Positions 14,945 through 21,721 of a stretch of 24,955 nt of DNA are shown here, in pieces. Each line of letters opens with the position of its first letter. Within the stretch, counting starts at the first letter, position 1. The stretch comes from CABZJG01 sp965659715 (GTDB lineage Bacteria; Pseudomonadota; Alphaproteobacteria; Rhodobacterales; Rhodobacteraceae), in NCBI GenBank assembly GCA_965659715.1, contig CBFHXE010000037.1, positions 1 through 24,955 of the forward strand. Direction: 5' to 3'. Position numbers and translations under genes: made by a program. Below the pieces are notes generated by a model that saw nothing but the letters and a program-made list of their open reading frames with translations, did no database searches and had not been told where the DNA came from.

Positions 14945-16198
14945 TTATCCTTGCAGGCACACCAGCGCATGGCGTTTTTTGCCGGCGCTCAGCTTGATCG
15001 GGGTTTGCAGCGCCTCTGCATCAATCATCTGGCCGGCATCACTGAGCGCGACATCATCCATGCGCGCCCCGTTTTCCGCGATCAGCCGCTTGGCCTCTTT
15101 GCCGGATTTCACAAGGCCGGCTTTGACAATCAACTGCACCACCGAAATACCGCCGCCCACGTCTTCTGCGCTCAGCGTTACGGTTGGCAAATCATCGCCC
15201 ACGCCGCCCTTTTCAAACACTTCGCGCGCGGTGGCTTCGGCTTTGGCCGCCGCCTCTGCGCCATGCAGCAGGGTGGTGACTTCATTGGCCAAAACAATCT
15301 TTGCATGGTTGATCTCGGCGTCCTGCAGCGCGCCAAGGCGCTCGCATTCATCGAGCGGCAGCTCGGTGTAAAGCTTAAGGAAGCGGCCCACATCCGCATC
15401 CGTGGTATTGCGCCAGAACTGCCAGAACTCATAGGGGCTGCGCATATCTGCATTAAGCCAGACCGCACCATCCTGGGTTTTACCCATCTTTTTGCCATCG
15501 GATGTTTCCAGAAGCGGCGATGTCAGCCCGAAGACACTGGCATCTGCAATGCGCCGGCTAAGGTCGATACCATTGACGATATTGCCCCATTGATCCGATC
15601 CGCCCATCTGCAGCATACATCCATAGCGCTGGTGCAGTTCCAGAAAATCATAGGCCTGAAGGATCATGTAATTAAACTCAAGAAATGACAGCGACTGCTC
15701 GCGGTCAATGCGCGATTTAACCGATTCAAAGCTAAGCATCCGGTTGACCGAAAAATGCCGCCCGATATCGCGCAGAAAATCAAGATAGTTCAATTTATCA
15801 AGCCATTCGGCATTGTTGACCATCACCGCATCTGATGGCCCATCCCCATAGGTGATATAGGCCGAAAACGCGGTTTTGATGCCGGCGATATTCTGATCAA
15901 TTTGGTCTGGCGATAAAAGCGGCCGTTCGTCGGAGCGAAAGCTGGGATCGCCCACTTTCGTCGTGCCGCCGCCCATCAAGGTGATCGGCTTACCGCCGGT
16001 TTTTTGCAGCCAGCGCAGCATCATGATTTGCATCAAGCTGCCCACATGCAGCGATGAGGCGGTGGCATCAAATCCGATATAGGCCGGCACGATGCCATCG
16101 CATAATGCGTCGTCAAGCCGTGAATAATCCGTGCAATCCGCGACAAACCCGCGTTCCATCATAATTTTTAGAAAATCAGACTTTGGTTGAAAAGTCAT
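14945..16198 (-). CDS. tyrS: tyrosyl-tRNA synthetase
   Basis: TyrRS charges tRNA-Tyr. The 417-aa class I synthetase has the HIGH-type motif HVGS (51-54) after GFDATASSL, the tyrosine-binding stretch YMILQAYDF (177-185) with QMGGSDQWGN (197-206), and the KMSKS-type loop KKMGKT (236-241). The C-terminal 70 residues form an S4 RNA-binding domain (VVQLIVKAGLVKSGKEAKR and later residues). GAGG lies seven bases before the ATG. It stands alone on the minus strand between two plus-strand membrane protein genes. Confidence 0.97.
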   Translation of the reverse strand: MTFQPKSDFLKIMMERGFVADCTDYSRLDDALCDGIVPAYIGFDATASSLHVGSLMQIMMLRWLQKTGGKPITLMGGGTTKVGDPSFRSDERPLLSPDQIDQNIAGIKTAFSAYITYGDGPSDAVMVNNAEWLDKLNYLDFLRDIGRHFSVNRMLSFESVKSRIDREQSLSFLEFNYMILQAYDFLELHQRYGCMLQMGGSDQWGNIVNGIDLSRRIADASVFGLTSPLLETSDGKKMGKTQDGAVWLNADMRSPYEFWQFWRNTTDADVGRFLKLYTELPLDECERLGALQDAEINHAKIVLANEVTTLLHGAEAAAKAEATAREVFEKGGVGDDLPTVTLSAEDVGGGISVVQLIVKAGLVKSGKEAKRLIAENGARMDDVALSDAGQMIDAEALQTPIKLSAGKKRHALVCLQG

Positions 16199-16412
16199 GT
16201 TGGGCCTCGTTTCGGATAGTTCGCTTCATCCTATAGTCCTCTATCCCTTTGAGGGAAAGACCATGTTTTGCGAAAACCCCAATTGCCGTTCTGCCGTGAG
16301 GTAAATGTTGGATTTTGCGGGAACGCTGCTAGGCTTTCCAAGCATAAGTTTTAATGGTTTTTGGGGTGGGTAGCCCCGTGAAGTTTGTTAAGTATTTAGA
16401 AGAGGCAATAGC

Positions 16413-17312
16413 TTGGCCATACAAAACGCAAAAGCCCATGCAGCGGCCATCGTGGCGGCCTCCGTTGCTGGTCTGATGGTGATTTTCACCAGCATTTTAA
16501 TGCAATCGGTTGACCCGTTGCCGGCGGCGACATTGCGCTATTTTGTGGCCAGTTTAAGCGTGTTGCCATTTTTGATCTGGAATTGGTCTGCGGTTCGCAG
16601 AATGTCGCGCTGGGATTTTTTCGCAATATCCGCGCTTGGGGTTTTGTTTTATTTTCTGTTTCCCTATTTGTTCAATCAATCCTTGGAACTTACCACTGCT
16701 GCGCGCGGATCGCTGATTATGTCTTTGCTGCCGATTATGGCTTTGAGCATTGGTGTGGCCTTCAAGGTTGAAACGCTCAACCTGTTCAAATTACTGGGCT
16801 GCGGTCTGGCCATTTTCGGCGTTGGTTTAAGTGTTTATGATGGTTTGGCGCTGGGCGTTGTAGGGGCCGATGCGGTAACGGGTGATTTGATTATGATCGC
16901 AGCAGTGACGGTTGCCGCAAGTTTTACCGTTTTCTCGAAGCGCTATTTTCAAAGATACGGACCTTGGGCGGTATCGTATCTTGCCATTTGCGCCGGTTTT
17001 TTAGTGCCGTTGCCGATCACTGCAACGGTGATAGATTTCGGCGCTCTGCCGGCGCTGACGAGCTTAGAATGGACCCTAATATTTTTGCTGGGCACTTTAG
17101 GGGTACCCATTCAGTTCGGTTTATTTTCGTGGAGCCTTAATCAACTGGGGCCATCGCGCGGATCCATGTATATCGTGCTGATGCCGATCACCGCCACCAT
17201 TTTGGCGGTTATCGCGCTGAATGAAACACTAACGCCCTTGTTTGTTGCTGGACTAGTTTTGATTGTCGGTGCAATAATTTTGGTTAATCGAGAGCCGAAA
17301 ACCGCGCTTTGA
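16413..17312 (+). CDS. EamA/DMT-family transporter
   Basis: The 299-aa protein has about ten hydrophobic helices in two EamA repeats (roughly 8-142 and 155-291). RYFVASL in helix 2, GSLIMSLLPIMA and the closing LNETLTPLFVAGLVLIVGAIIL stretch are typical of drug/metabolite transporters of the inner membrane. Substrate is unknown. The start is a TTG with AGAGG seven bases upstream, and no in-frame ATG fits. The 214-base region before it holds no gene that I can see. Confidence 0.88.
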   Translation: MAIQNAKAHAAAIVAASVAGLMVIFTSILMQSVDPLPAATLRYFVASLSVLPFLIWNWSAVRRMSRWDFFAISALGVLFYFLFPYLFNQSLELTTAARGSLIMSLLPIMALSIGVAFKVETLNLFKLLGCGLAIFGVGLSVYDGLALGVVGADAVTGDLIMIAAVTVAASFTVFSKRYFQRYGPWAVSYLAICAGFLVPLPITATVIDFGALPALTSLEWTLIFLLGTLGVPIQFGLFSWSLNQLGPSRGSMYIVLMPITATILAVIALNETLTPLFVAGLVLIVGAIILVNREPKTAL

Positions 17313-17384
17313 TCATGTCTATAAAATCATAACGCAAGTGCTGTGAGCGGTTCAAATTGCTATAAGATGAACCAAACTCAGAGT

Positions 17385-17401
17385 TAAGCGCTCGGCGCTT
17401 A
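17385..17401 (-). terminator. hairpin at the end of the small minus-strand gene
   Basis: TAAGCGC (17385-17391) and GCGCTTA (17395-17401) form a perfect 7-bp stem with a 3-base loop, overlapping the stop codon of the gene ending at 17399. It lacks a U run, so termination is uncertain. It lies between two converging genes. Confidence 0.4.
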
Positions 17402-17704
17402 GGTGTCTATGGTGGTGTCCAAAGCCTGATCTATTTGCTGGTCTTTGAGCTGCTGAGCATAGGTTTGAAGATCGAATTGATTGTTGTCTTGCGCAATATT
17501 AGCAGAAGCTTCTGCATTCATTTTGCGGGCTGCGGCGCTAATTTCCACCTTAACGGATGCGGCAGAAGTTTTCTGTGCCACGGGGGCATCGCGCGGCCCT
17601 TCGCTGCGCTTGTTCTCAACTGCGATTTGCGCTTTGTCATCCGGACTACTGTTATAAGCCTGCTTTAAATATGATCCGAGACTGCTTGCTGTCACTTCTA
17701 CCAT
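17399..17704 (-). CDS. small hydrophilic protein of unknown function
   Basis: The 101-aa product (start MVEVTASSLG) is Ala/Gln/Asp-rich, without signal or membrane segments and probably partly disordered. A segment VKVEISAAARKMNAEA in the middle recalls the short motif of FlgM-like anti-sigma factors and other flagellar small proteins, but there is no further match and no flagellar gene nearby, so no function is assigned. The ATG at 17704 is favoured by GAGG seven bases before it. A 12-base longer start lacks one. A perfect inverted repeat lies 19-37 bases upstream. Confidence 0.6.
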   Translation of the reverse strand: MVEVTASSLGSYLKQAYNSSPDDKAQIAVENKRSEGPRDAPVAQKTSAASVKVEISAAARKMNAEASANIAQDNNQFDLQTYAQQLKDQQIDQALDTTIDT

Positions 17705-17722
17705 AATAAACCTCAAAAAGAC

Positions 17723-17741
17723 GGGTTAACTTTTGTAACCC
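17723..17741 (-). promoter_or_regulatory. inverted repeat upstream of the small minus-strand gene
   Basis: GGGTTA (17723-17728) and TAACCC (17736-17741) are perfect 6-bp arms with a 7-base spacer. The left arm contains GTTAAC, a word related to the TTAA half-sites of CtrA. Placement just before the ATG fits an operator. Confidence 0.35.
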
Positions 17742-17913
17742 CTTGATTGTTTGCTGCTCTTTAAACGTTGTTTTGCCTGTTTTTGAATTAATAGAAAACA
17801 TATTTTGAAAATTTTTAGAACAGGTGTTGCAGAATTGCTAAATCAGATATCTGGGTAGAACCGCCCCAGAGTGGACCATTTGGAGTTTTGGCTTTTAGGC
17901 GCTCAATACTTGG

Positions 17914-17934
17914 TAGAGCAGTGAAATTGCTCTA
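17914..17934 (+). promoter_or_regulatory. inverted repeat upstream of the glutathione S-transferase gene
   Basis: TAGAGCA (17914-17920) and TGCTCTA (17928-17934) are perfect 7-bp arms with a 7-base spacer, 36-56 bases before the chosen ATG. This could be an operator or an mRNA hairpin. The regulator is unknown. Confidence 0.4.
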
Positions 17935-17969
17935 TATTCATGTTAAAGAAAGAGAAAACGGAAAAAAAC

Positions 17970-18665
17970 ATGACACAGCAGCCTAACCTAAAACTTGTGT
18001 ATTTTAAAATGCGGGCTCTGGCAGAAGCGCCGCAGCTTTTGATGCAGTATGCCGGACTGTCCTATGATTATGCGATGTCGTGGGAGCATTACGATGCGCC
18101 TTGGCCAGAGGTCAAACCAACGGTGATGTTTAAACAATTGCCGATCTTGGTGGTGGATGATCAGCACGTCATTGCGCAAAGCAGCGCGATCTTGCGGTAT
18201 TTAAACGGGCTTGCAGGGATGACCCCTGAAAATCTCATCGAGGCGGCGCGCAGCGATGCCATCCTTGAAGCTGCGCAGGAAATGTTCGCCCCTTTAAACC
18301 CGACAATGAATTTTGCCACAGGCGATGACTTTGAGCAGAAAAAACAGGCAATGCTGCCAATGCTTAAATCGAAATGCGATGATTTTGAACGTTTGCTTGC
18401 CGGTCAGGATGACGGCCCGTTTTTTACCGGCGCAAAACCCATTCACTGCGATTTTGCTGTTTATCACCACATTTCCATGGCGCAGCGGATGCATCCGGGC
18501 ATATTGCAAGATTTTCCGCGTTTGCAAGCGCTGCTAGAGGCGACAACCAGCCTCTCGGCGATCCAAAGCTATCTTGCAGCGCGGCCTGAGCTGACCGGGG
18601 TGGGCACAAAACCGCAGCTGGTGATTAACGGGATGCCCGTTCCCACCGGCTTAACGCCGCCCTAG
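17970..18665 (+). CDS. glutathione S-transferase family protein
   Basis: The 231-aa protein has an N-terminal thioredoxin-like domain (about 7-83) that begins LKLVYFKMRALAEAP, with the catalytic Tyr of alpha/sigma-like classes, the cis-Pro in FKQLPIL, and the glutathione-binding AQSSAILRYL. The helical C-terminal domain (about 90-205) carries DGPFFTGAKPIHCDFAVYHH. The C-terminus has a short Pro/Gly tail beyond the usual end. Two ATGs are possible (17940 and 17970). The second is preferred because the extra residues are all charged Lys/Glu, though neither has a strong ribosome site. It is a monocistronic gene followed by a hairpin. Confidence 0.88.
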   Translation: MTQQPNLKLVYFKMRALAEAPQLLMQYAGLSYDYAMSWEHYDAPWPEVKPTVMFKQLPILVVDDQHVIAQSSAILRYLNGLAGMTPENLIEAARSDAILEAAQEMFAPLNPTMNFATGDDFEQKKQAMLPMLKSKCDDFERLLAGQDDGPFFTGAKPIHCDFAVYHHISMAQRMHPGILQDFPRLQALLEATTSLSAIQSYLAARPELTGVGTKPQLVINGMPVPTGLTPP

Positions 18666-18684
18666 GCATGGTCCCTAAAATAAT

Positions 18685-18720
18685 TGCCGGCACGCTCTAA
18701 CGCCGGGCCGGCGCAGTTTT
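18685..18720. terminator. GC-rich hairpin between two converging genes
   Basis: GCCGGC recurs at 18686-18691 and 18707-18712. Being self-complementary, the two copies pair across a 15-base loop. TTTT follows at 18717-18720. It lies between the GST stop (18665) and the stop of the opposing 94-aa gene (18727). Confidence 0.5.
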
Positions 18721-18726
18721 ATGCTC

Positions 18727-19011
18727 TTATGCGCCGGTAAAGACAGACCCCGCATGAGCCGAGTCCATGCTCATCGGAAATTCACTGGCCGCTTGAGCGC
18801 GAATATCTGCGATTTTTTGCTGTGCGGATTGGCCTGTGGCCTCATCAGGATATTGAGTGACCACACACATGGCGAGATCGCCGGTGCGGATCATTTGAAC
18901 GCTGGTGGCGCCGACGGACATAATCATGGGCACAAATTTACTGGTGGCTTGCGCCTCCATCTCATCGTTCCATTCGGTGGCTGTCCAATGCGAAATTGTT
19001 ACATATGCCAT
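18727..19011 (-). CDS. 94-aa protein of unknown function, possible dimeric alpha-beta barrel
   Basis: The protein has no signal or membrane helix. Alternating strands and helices (MAYVTISHW; a helix at EWNDEMEAQATSKF; SVQMIRTGDLAMCVVTQYP; a helix at QSAQQKIADIRAQAASEF) and its size suggest a ferredoxin-like dimeric alpha-beta barrel, as in antibiotic-biosynthesis monooxygenase-like proteins. This is a fold guess, not a recognised family. AGGAGG stands five bases before the ATG, so it is probably well translated. A second, broken partial copy lies about 295 bases upstream, covering the start codon and first third of the gene. Confidence 0.75.
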   Translation of the reverse strand: MAYVTISHWTATEWNDEMEAQATSKFVPMIMSVGATSVQMIRTGDLAMCVVTQYPDEATGQSAQQKIADIRAQAASEFPMSMDSAHAGSVFTGA

Positions 19012-19139
19012 TTTAACCTCCTACAAAAATCAAAAAACAGTGGTTGAACTTGTTTAGCTAAGCACGGGTTTGAAAAATTACCTAAATTGACCTTACGTCA
19101 AGATCCTTCTGGTGCTGCTTGTGAATGGGGAATTGGTAT

Positions 19140-19232
19140 CTACTTACCGTCTTTCGTCAATCTGCGGCGTAGAATTCCGTAAATCATCATAAGCGTGCCG
19201 GTGGCGAAACAGATATAATCATAGACACAAAT
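19140..19232 (-). other. short 3' gene-end fragment
   Basis: A 30-codon frame ending at TAG (19140-19142) reads FATGTLMMIYGILRRRLTKD near its end, a hydrophobic stretch followed by basic residues, as at the C-terminus of a membrane protein. There is no start, and its upstream end merges with the broken copy of the 94-aa gene. It is probably a decayed gene end brought there by deletion, but chance is possible at this length. Confidence 0.25.
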
Positions 19233-19317
19233 TTACTTGTGGCTTGCGCTTCCGTCTCGTCGTTCCATTCGGTGGCTGCCAATGGAAAATTGTTACATAT
19301 GCCATTTTAAATCTCCC
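19201..19317 (-). pseudogene. frameshifted partial second copy of the 94-aa gene
   Basis: Positions from about 19210 to 19310 match about 18916-19015 with 11 differences in about 100 bases, including the ATG and the start of the coding sequence. A one-base deletion at about 19278 shifts the frame, so the reading becomes MAYVTIFHWQPPNG and ends after about 24 codons. Corrected for the shift, it continues EAQATSKFVSMIISV and then similarity fades. The ribosome site is also weakened (GGGAG for AGGAGG). It is a decayed tandem duplicate. Confidence 0.8.
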
Positions 19318-19695
19318 TTTTTCTTATATTGCTCTGGGAAATCCCTTTTCAGTCGCTCGGTCTCACGATCAATATTCGCATTCTGACCACACTCTACGGC
19401 CATTGCAGGCAAAAGTGGAAGCAGTACTAGAAGAGTTCATAGACCACCGCCTTACTCGACATTTAGGGCGTCAAAATATCGTTGATGTGTGGAAGAGAAT
19501 GCTGTTTAATGTCCTTAAGGTTGTGGAATCGTAATAAATATTAAAATTCTTGAGGATTTTGTGGATCATAATAACTTTATAAGTTCCGCGTATTTAGCTA
19601 GGCGTGCAGACCGAGACGAAAAAAATGAGGCGACACTGGTTTGGATGGTGTCATGGGGCGTTCTTTCTGCTGCTAGTTTTCCTGTGCGTTGGGCA
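19318..19695. other. low-coding region with only short ORFs
   Basis: No recognisable gene is present. A plus-strand frame ends at 19534 with KVEAVLEEFIDHRLTRHLGR followed by a further short stretch, which looks protein-like but has no proper start (best guess GTG near 19412, about 40 codons). A small GTG ORF with a ribosome site follows at 19561. Composition and disorder suggest decaying sequence next to the duplicated 94-aa gene. Confidence 0.5.
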
Positions 19696-19728
19696 CTAAA
19701 CCTCTATTTCATTACCATTCCTCGTTGA
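19561..19728 (+). CDS. possible 55-aa small protein
   Basis: A GTG at 19561 has GAGG five bases upstream and opens a frame of 55 codons to TGA 19726-19728. The product has a charged first half (LARRADRDEKNEA) and a hydrophobic second half (LVWMVSWGVLSAASFP and WALNLYFITI), so it could be a small membrane protein. The last 33 bases overlap the end of the opposing ORF at 19696. There is no homology that I recognise. It could equally be a gene remnant. Confidence 0.3.
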   Translation: MDHNNFISSAYLARRADRDEKNEATLVWMVSWGVLSAASFPVRWALNLYFITIPR

Positions 19729-19977
19729 AGTCTCATCAGTACCACTTAGAATAAGCTCGCTTGCCGATGCCATCGCATAAAATTCAACAAATAATTTAGC
19801 TTTCTCCAATACCTTGGAACTGTTGCCACTTTCATCATGAAAACCGACCTTAACAGGACTGCGCCAATAGGGTGGAATATCGTTATCATGCAGAAGATAA
19901 AAATAGCGAACCCTATCTTGCTGCGTGCCAGCCGTTTGATCGGCACTTTCAGCGCTGCTTATAAATGGCAGGCACAA
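19696..19977 (-). CDS. hypothetical protein, start uncertain, possibly 5'-truncated
   Basis: The 93-codon frame begins at a TTG. Upstream in the same frame, back to a TAA, lies a hydrophobic run SGFAFGFFAFGVLCLPFISS that resembles a signal peptide but has no ATG, GTG or TTG before it. The body is hydrophilic (RVRYFYLLHDND, PPYWRSPVKVGFHDES, EKAKLFVEFYAMASASEL). I do not recognise it. It follows mnmA on the same strand by about 85 bases. It may be an exported protein that lost its start codon, or a chance frame. Confidence 0.35.
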   Translation of the reverse strand: MCLPFISSAESADQTAGTQQDRVRYFYLLHDNDIPPYWRSPVKVGFHDESGNSSKVLEKAKLFVEFYAMASASELILSGTDETSTRNGNEIEV

Positions 19978-20061
19978 TACGCCAAATGCAAAGAAGCCAA
20001 AGGCAAAGCCAGAAGCGCTTGCTCGGTTTGCTGATCTTTAACCTCTGTATTTGTGAGGGGT

Positions 20062-21225
20062 TCAGGAAGTGCTGACAGCCGCAACCCTCTGGGTGATCCA
20101 GCCGCCGCCCAAAATCCGGCTGCCATCAGGGTGATAAAACACACAGGCCTGACCGGGGGCGACGCCTTCTTCGGGATTGAGCAATTCCACTTCGGCGCGC
20201 CCGCCGTCCAGTGGCCGCAATATCGCGTCGCGCGGCGGGCGGGTCGAGCGCACTTTGACCGCAACCTGCCATTCAGGCTGGCTGCCAAGTGGCGCATCGC
20301 CAAGCCAGTTGATCCCGCTGACCGGCACATGGCGTGTGGACAGCAGCTCTTTGGGGCCCACAAGCACCTGTTTTTTGTCCACGTTAAGCCCGGTGACATA
20401 AAGCGGCTCGCTTAAACCGCCAATGCCCAGCCCGCGGCGCTGGCCGATGGTATAATGAATAATGCCATTATGACGTCCTAGCACTCTGCCATCCGCATGG
20501 ACGATATCACCGGCATCTGCCGCACCGGGGCGCAGTTTTTCAATCACGCTGGCATAATCACCATTGGGCACAAAGCAAATGTCCTGACTGTCCGGTTTGT
20601 CCGCCACGGCCAGCCCGTATTTCTGCGCCAGAGCGCGGGTGTCATGCTTTGAGGCTAAATGCCCCAAGGGAAAGCGCAAGAAATCGAGCTGTTCTTGGGT
20701 GGTGGTAAACAGAAAATAACTTTGATCGCGGTCTGCGTCGCTGGCGCGGTGCAATTCGGCGCCATGCGCGCCAATTTTACGCTGAATATAATGGCCTGTG
20801 GCCATGCAGTCCGCATCTAGATCGCGCGCCGTATGCAGCAGGTCTTTGAACTTCACCCGTTCATTACAGCGAATGCACGGCACAGGGGTGGCGCCGGCCA
20901 GATAGCTGTCGGCAAATTCGTCGATCACCGCCTCTTGGAAAATGTTTTCATAATCCAAAACATAATGCGGAAACCCCATATCGTTGGCCACGCGGCGCGC
21001 ATCATGGATATCAAGCCCGGCGCAGCATGCGCCTTTCTTGGCCAGGGCCGCACCATGGTCATAAAGCTGTAAGGTCACGCCGACCACATCATAGCCTTGC
21101 TCGGCCAGCTGCGCAGCCACGACCGAACTGTCCACACCGCCCGACATTGCGACCACGACACGGGTTTCGCTAGGCGGCTTGTCAAAGCCCAAAGAATTCA
21201 AATTTTTGGATCGGTCGAGAGGCAT
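20062..21225 (-). CDS. mnmA: tRNA-specific 2-thiouridylase
   Basis: MnmA adds sulfur to U34 of tRNA-Lys, tRNA-Glu and tRNA-Gln. The 387-aa protein has the PP-loop ATP-pyrophosphatase motif AMSGGVDSSVVAA (26-38), GACCAGLDIHDARRVA (66-81), the catalytic Cys120 in PCIRCNERVKF and Cys217 in KPDSQDICFVP, then the C-terminal beta-barrel domains (GRRHG-type region near YTIGQRRGLGIGG and the final ILGGGWI). All catalytic residues are present. The N-terminus has about 20 extra residues before the ATPase fold. It is divergent from sciP, with 128 bases between. Confidence 0.96.
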   Translation of the reverse strand: MPLDRSKNLNSLGFDKPPSETRVVVAMSGGVDSSVVAAQLAEQGYDVVGVTLQLYDHGAALAKKGACCAGLDIHDARRVANDMGFPHYVLDYENIFQEAVIDEFADSYLAGATPVPCIRCNERVKFKDLLHTARDLDADCMATGHYIQRKIGAHGAELHRASDADRDQSYFLFTTTQEQLDFLRFPLGHLASKHDTRALAQKYGLAVADKPDSQDICFVPNGDYASVIEKLRPGAADAGDIVHADGRVLGRHNGIIHYTIGQRRGLGIGGLSEPLYVTGLNVDKKQVLVGPKELLSTRHVPVSGINWLGDAPLGSQPEWQVAVKVRSTRPPRDAILRPLDGGRAEVELLNPEEGVAPGQACVFYHPDGSRILGGGWITQRVAAVSTS

Positions 21226-21353
21226 AGCGCTGCTTTCAAAAGAACTGTCCTAAAATATAGTAAAATCTTAGGCAATCACAAGCCCAGGCTTCATCTTGAA
21301 TTAACCGGTTGGCCGACAGTTTAAACTGGGTGTGAGATTAGGTGAACAAAGAT

Positions 21354-21692
21354 ATGTCGATCAAGGAAAAAAATGGCCCATGTGTGGTCAAACTGCCGGA
21401 TAATACAATTCTAAGCCGCGCAGACCTGCCCCCGAAAGACACAGCGCGCTGGGTGGTGTCGCGTAAATTAATCGTGGTGCGCGCTGTGGTCTACGGTTTG
21501 ATCAGCCTTGATGATGCTTTGGATACCTATGCCATCAGTGAAGAGGAATTTTTCACCTGGGTGGATTTGGCTGCACAGCACGGAGAAAAGGGCCTGAGAA
21601 CCACATATTCAAAATTATATAGACAACCTTGGCGAGAAATGACCATATGTAATAAATGGTTAAGCGGGATTAACCTTTTCGCCGCACTCTGA
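21354..21692 (+). CDS. sciP: SciP-type CtrA inhibitor (DUF1153)
   Basis: SciP is a small helix-turn-helix protein that binds CtrA and blocks its activation of promoters in Caulobacter. The 112-aa product has the family signature VVKLPDNTILSRADLPPKDT near the start, then RWVVSRKLIVVRAVVYGLIS and ALDTYAISEEEFFTWV. Relatives end around KYRQL. Here the frame goes on some 20 residues past KLYRQ (PWREMTICNKWLSG and beyond), so the old stop seems lost. ATG 21354 follows AGGTG at nine bases. GTG 21342 is an alternative. It lies 29 bases before ctrA on the same strand. The pairing with ctrA fits a regulator and its target. Confidence 0.88.
   Translation: MSIKEKNGPCVVKLPDNTILSRADLPPKDTARWVVSRKLIVVRAVVYGLISLDDALDTYAISEEEFFTWVDLAAQHGEKGLRTTYSKLYRQPWREMTICNKWLSGINLFAAL
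21658..21675 (+). promoter_or_regulatory. inverted repeat GGTTAA-N6-TTAACC in front of ctrA
   Basis: Perfect 6-bp arms, each holding a TTAA word, lie 47-64 bases before the ctrA ATG, inside the extended end of sciP. TTAA pairs are the core of CtrA sites, but those are spaced by seven bases and here by six. Possible autoregulatory site, or a hairpin, since TTTT follows. Confidence 0.4.
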
Positions 21693-21721
21693 CCAGATTG
21701 TTGAACAAATTGGAGTTTAAG

